Source of the DNA: Warburgia ugandensis
Lineage: Eukaryota > Streptophyta > Magnoliopsida > Canellales > Canellaceae
Direction: 5' to 3'
Assembly: GCA_035236585.1 (NCBI GenBank)
Contig: CP141130.1
Span: 33,553,501 to 33,617,500 of the forward strand
Length of the DNA stretch: 64,000 nt
Shown: in pieces, positions 60,166-64,000 of the stretch
Numbering within the stretch: the first letter of the stretch is position 1
Layout of the letters: each line of letters begins with the position of its first letter
Notes under the pieces: generated by a model
The model's database searches: none
Told to the model about the DNA's origin: nothing
The model's input: only the letters and a program-made list of their open reading frames with translations
Program-made: the position numbers and the translations under genes

Positions 60166-61930
60166 CTTGTTGAATATGTTAAACTTAGAACTTACTAGGA
60201 GACAACCTAGAATTATAGAGTTTGATTGTTCTAGATCACTCATTCATTATATAGATGTCCTACATTTCAAAACATTGGGGATACTATTTAGTTCAAGTTA
60301 GAGGGTGTAGAAATACATGAGATTTCTGAGTTTTCTTGTCTTGTTATGAAAAAATTAAATTAAATATTTTCAAAAATTTTTGAGTTTTCAAAATTTGTGA
60401 AGGTCAAAGTTCCTTTATTGTGATGAGAATAGGATTGTCTAAAGATAAGTATTCCCACTAATTTAATTTCTTAATAGGAATACATATGGCTAATTCTACA
60501 TTTTATTCATGTCTTGAAGTATTTTATGAAAGTTAAATCTTGGAATACACATACATACAATGCATAAGATTAGATTAATAGATGGTTTTGAGTTAGAGAC
60601 CCTGAGGAATATCAGTGGAGACCTATATACCCTATGAGTATTAGAGACTATCATCTTTTTTAGGGTTATAAGTAACTTCACATTTCCATCAGTGTACATC
60701 AACATTGAGAGATTCTAGTATTCATTGCTTTGGTTAGATATCCAAGAACCAAAAAGGAGTATTACCTTTGGTACCTAAATATATATTGACTCATATAGGT
60801 TTTAACGTAGCCTAGGATATGATAAAGGCCATCCTTGTTTAATCCAGAGACATAAAGCCTACTCAGATATTATACCACTAGTTAGACCATTGAGCCTTTT
60901 TGGAAAGCCTTTTCTTTTTTAAAACCTAATTTACCTTAACCCCAAGAAACCCAAGTAAGAATACTCATTTCTTACCTTTAAAAAATGAGTAGGGATGATA
61001 GAAAAACTAGAAAAAGGATGAAAGTCAAAGAAGTAACAAATATCCAAAGTATAAAGAAAAGTGTTCCTTCTCAGAAATATAAGGAAAAGTGAAAAAGTAT
61101 TAGAAAAAGAAAAAGTTATGAAAATAATAACAAAGGAAAAATAGAGATGATATTCACTTCAAAGTACAACCAAAAGTAAAGTTGTCCAAACAAATCTTCA
61201 ATTGAAGATCTCTACTCAAATTTGAACTTTGAATCCTTATACCCTTCTTTTCAGAACCTATCCTAAGCCTATGTTCCATCCTATTTAAAGACCAATTGAT
61301 CTTAAGGTAGAACATAGCCTCGATGAGGATATAAATATACAAGAATTAAAGTAAGCCGTTTCTAATGGTCTTGGTAATGACATCTATTCTAAGTGATTAT
61401 ATTCCTGTCTCTCATCAATGCTTTCAATAGTATGTGAACCATTAGTTTTGTTGGAATTAGTCGCATAAGAGAGAAATTTGTTTGACCTCTTTTCTCTGAG
61501 CTTAATTCTAAGTGTATACCAATGAGAATTTGAGTTCAAGACATCTTTCCCATGGAGCAATAAACGTATTTGTTTAAAAGTCCTGACTTATGTTGCTGCA
61601 CACACACCACACTTTGTGATGAAATTAGAATAAAAAGGCTTTGGTATGTGGGTCATTTGTGGACTTTCTCATTCATCTTTATTGAGTTGTTAAAGCAAGT
61701 AGATTATTAATGGATGAGAATTCTATGAGATAAATTAAGGAACCTAGCATTATGAAATTTTGTGGGTGTATTCACTGCAAACCCTCATGAGGCTTAACTC
61801 GTGCACTAGGGTAATTTGTAGGTTTAAGGGCATGTTGCATATGTTAAATGCAATATTGACTACCTACAAAAATGACAACTATTTTATTTTCATGATTTTT
61901 TACATGTTTTGCTTGTGACTAGCAAAATGC
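60166..61930 (+). other. Non-coding 3' interior of the Athila-like element
   Basis: About 1.8 kb of AT-rich sequence without RT, RNase H or integrase motifs in any frame. It may hold decayed env-like or 3' spacer sequence of the family. Nothing is assigned. Confidence 0.5.
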
Positions 61931-61942
61931 TGGCTGGGGGTG
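61931..61942 (+). promoter_or_regulatory. Polypurine tract of the Athila-like element
   Basis: TGGCTGGGGGTG directly before the 3' LTR. Confidence 0.7.
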
Positions 61943-62843
61943 TGATGTGTTCAATTTTTTATAAATAATACTTAATTAGTAGCCAATGTGTTATAACTTA
62001 TAGTGTTTAATTAGGATTTTTGGTCAAAATTTATAACACATGCATTTTTTACCTAAAAATTAAAAAATGTGATATTTTACAAGTTCATAGGCTAATCTTA
62101 TGTAAGTATATGAATGATCATAAAATTAGGATTTAATTAGTTTTATTTTTTAACCTTTCATAGGTCTTAGAGAGATTATCCAAAGGCAGAGATTTATGAA
62201 GATAAGAATTGAAGATCAAGATCAAAAGATTGAGTCCAGGCCTAAATTTCAATTTTTTGAAGTAGATCAAAGTCCAAGATTATAAAAAGGCTAGATGATG
62301 GATCAATAGAAGTGATTAGAATAGCTAAAGGTGACTAAAATGGGCCCATGAAGTAAGCCATACATTTCCACCACCTTTGCATGGGAGCCATTCAAGCCAC
62401 CTTAACCATATCAGCCATGAGAAAAGGTGACAAGCTAAGGAATTCAAGCCAAGGGTGTGAGCAATGAATCCAAGCCAAATGAGCCCTCAAAGTAATCCAT
62501 ATAAGCCAATTAAGGCAAATGCCACATGGAGTCATACAATTGTAGGAGAATTCAAGTAATGATCCACTTTCTAAGTTTGGATTTTCAAGGTTTAATTAGA
62601 CGGTTTGAGAGAATTATGTAAAAGGTAAGATGATTATGCATTGGTGGACCCATGAAGAGAGAAACCCCACTTTCCAACTCCATCGGCCACTCTTTTTCCC
62701 AAAGTTTCAAGTTAAAGGAGGGAGGCACCTCATTATGAATCATCAACAAAATATCATAAAATTAGAAAGGAAAGAGCTCCACAGTCCTTCTAGGAAAAAG
62801 ACACCTACCTCCTTTTCAAAATTAGAAACCAGCCAGCCCATGC

Positions 62844-62925
<82 letters not shown>

Positions 62926-64000
62926 GTCATGTTTATCATATCATCTTGCTAATTCTTATTCCATTAAACGTTCCTCATTCAACACCCTAATCCTAGGGCC
63001 ATTTTCCTCATGCTTTCACCCCTTCCTGAGTTAGAAACCCACTCATCTATATATAGCACACGTTTCATACGAATTTTTTAAGTAGAGGTGGGTGAGACAC
63101 CTTAAAATCAAGCTTTATTTTGATGTATTTGCTATTGGACTTTGGGATTTCTTACATGGTTTTCTTCCTTTGTATTTCTAGTTATTTTCTTGATTATTTG
63201 CTTTCTGGTTTAGGTTAGTAGTTTGCTTTCTTTGGTTTAATTTTCATTACTTTAGTTTCCATTGCTTTGTTTTCTAGTTTTGCACCCTTCTTTACATCTA
63301 GATTTCTCTTTCTTCTTTACCTCAATTTCACTTGATTTTCTTTGTTATTACCTCAATGTTCAAGTCGACTCTTGTCTGGTAGTGATAGCCAAGAGAAGCG
63401 CTAGCTTAGGCCATTTCACTTTTTGCTCTTTTCGTTTATCCTTAGTTTTAGGTTAATTTCCTTGCCTTAGTTCACTCACTTAGCTTTCTTTTCTCTTAAA
63501 TTTCTTTCTATGTTTTCTTTGCATGTCATCATAATTTTGTTTGCAAGCATTATATTACATTGTTGGAATTGTTTATAAAGGACTTTATACTTAAGAATTA
63601 GATACAATTTCCAGCAATAGAAAATGTACTATGAGTCTACCTTTTTGTGTAATTTGCAGGTGATTTAATAAAGTTTTTTTGAAAATTTTGTTATGGAATG
63701 TTTATTTTATCAAAGAACTTAAGATCTAGTTGTTTTCTTACGTGAAAGTTGTTGTTTTCATAGCTTTTTATTACTATACTTGTTGAATGTTCTTAAGTAG
63801 TTGAAATCTAGAATTTTTCTCCCCTTAACTTTGGGCCGAAATTCCACCTTATTTGCTTAAATCCTTAGGAACCCATTTACCTTTTTATATTATTTATTAG
63901 ATTATCAATTAGCTTGTATGATAATTCACTTTAAAATATTAATTCTGGTCACTTTTAGGCCTTAGAACCATGCATACAATCCATTCATCATTTGCATGGT
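61943..64000 (+). repeat. 3' LTR of the Athila-like element, cut by the window end
   Basis: Starts TGATGTGTTCAATTTTTTA and follows the 5' LTR collinearly (e.g. TGGGCCCATGAAGTAAGCCAT at 62340 and 51427). A TATA-like CTATATATAGCACACG lies at 63049-63064. It contains a CT tract at about 62846-62922 that the 5' copy lacks. Confidence 0.88.
62846..62922. repeat. (CT)n microsatellite in the 3' LTR
   Basis: About 38 CT units. The matching place in the 5' LTR (near 52112-52124) has only TCTCTGTCTT. Confidence 0.95.

Larger units (their letters stand above)
51030..64000 (+). mobile_element. Athila-like Ty3/gypsy element, internally deleted; right end outside the window
   Basis: 5' LTR 51030-53782, decayed Asp-tRNA-type primer site at 53789, gag 55108-55629, protease remnants to about 60160, polypurine tract at 61931 and 3' LTR from 61943. 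The interior is about 5.3 kb after removing a nested solo LTR, and no RT, RNase H or integrase can be read, so it is a deletion derivative. It inserted into G2's 3' LTR. The five bases before it are CCTAT; the other duplication lies beyond 64000. Confidence 0.85.

Overview
The window reads as nuclear DNA of a flowering plant with a transposon-rich genome. Evidence: Ty1/copia, Ty3/gypsy (chromovirus-like and Athila-like) and RTE-type LINE relics, an Au-type tRNA-derived SINE, short intron-bearing exons of a plastid-targeted protein, AT-rich spacers and long (AG)n/(CT)n tracts. I see no prokaryotic gene order, rRNA, free-standing tRNA gene or CRISPR array. The species cannot be named from what I see. 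Almost everything here is dead transposon sequence; only one host gene is recognisable and it is incomplete.

Layout. 1-1510: 3' end of a gypsy chromovirus (integrase plus chromodomain). 1805-3290: an unclassified repeat, here 'repeat R', on the minus strand; a second copy lies on the plus strand at about 8920-15110, split by LINEs. 3300-3660: an old copia relic, into which a nearly complete but dead copia element (3663-8732) inserted, with 284/289-bp LTRs. 9010-18535: three RTE-type LINE copies (A, B, C), all plus strand and all inside repeat R; copy B carries a nested solo LTR with a perfect 4-bp target duplication. 19173-19980: the first three exons (minus strand) of a thylakoid-lumen DUF1499-type protein, with a MITE-like hairpin in intron 2; its later exons are not seen. 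21271-24088: Athila-type solo LTR (minus). 24314-25814: probable LTR of another family (minus). 25934-about 40825: gypsy element G1, whose pol is split at 33644-39858 by an Athila-type solo LTR, itself split by a full-length RTE copy D; its 3' LTR holds an Au-type SINE. About 41530-51029: gypsy element G2, whose 3' LTR is interrupted by a large Athila-like element (51030 to beyond 64000) that in turn carries a 2.88-kb solo LTR (56372-59254) with a perfect CCATG duplication.

The insertion order is readable from the nesting: G1, then Athila LTR, then RTE D; G2, then Athila element, then solo LTR; repeat R, then RTE copies, then solo LTR in B. All coding parts carry stops, frameshifts or lost catalytic residues, with many changes of the C-to-T/G-to-A type expected of methylated plant transposons. 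The most unusual signal is the RTE LINE family's 5' region: two tandem monomers of about 138 bp that each fold into a long hairpin, followed by three tandem 68-69 bp units, at the opposite end of the element from a (TGA)n tail. Family assignments rest on motif recognition by eye; no alignment or database search was run.
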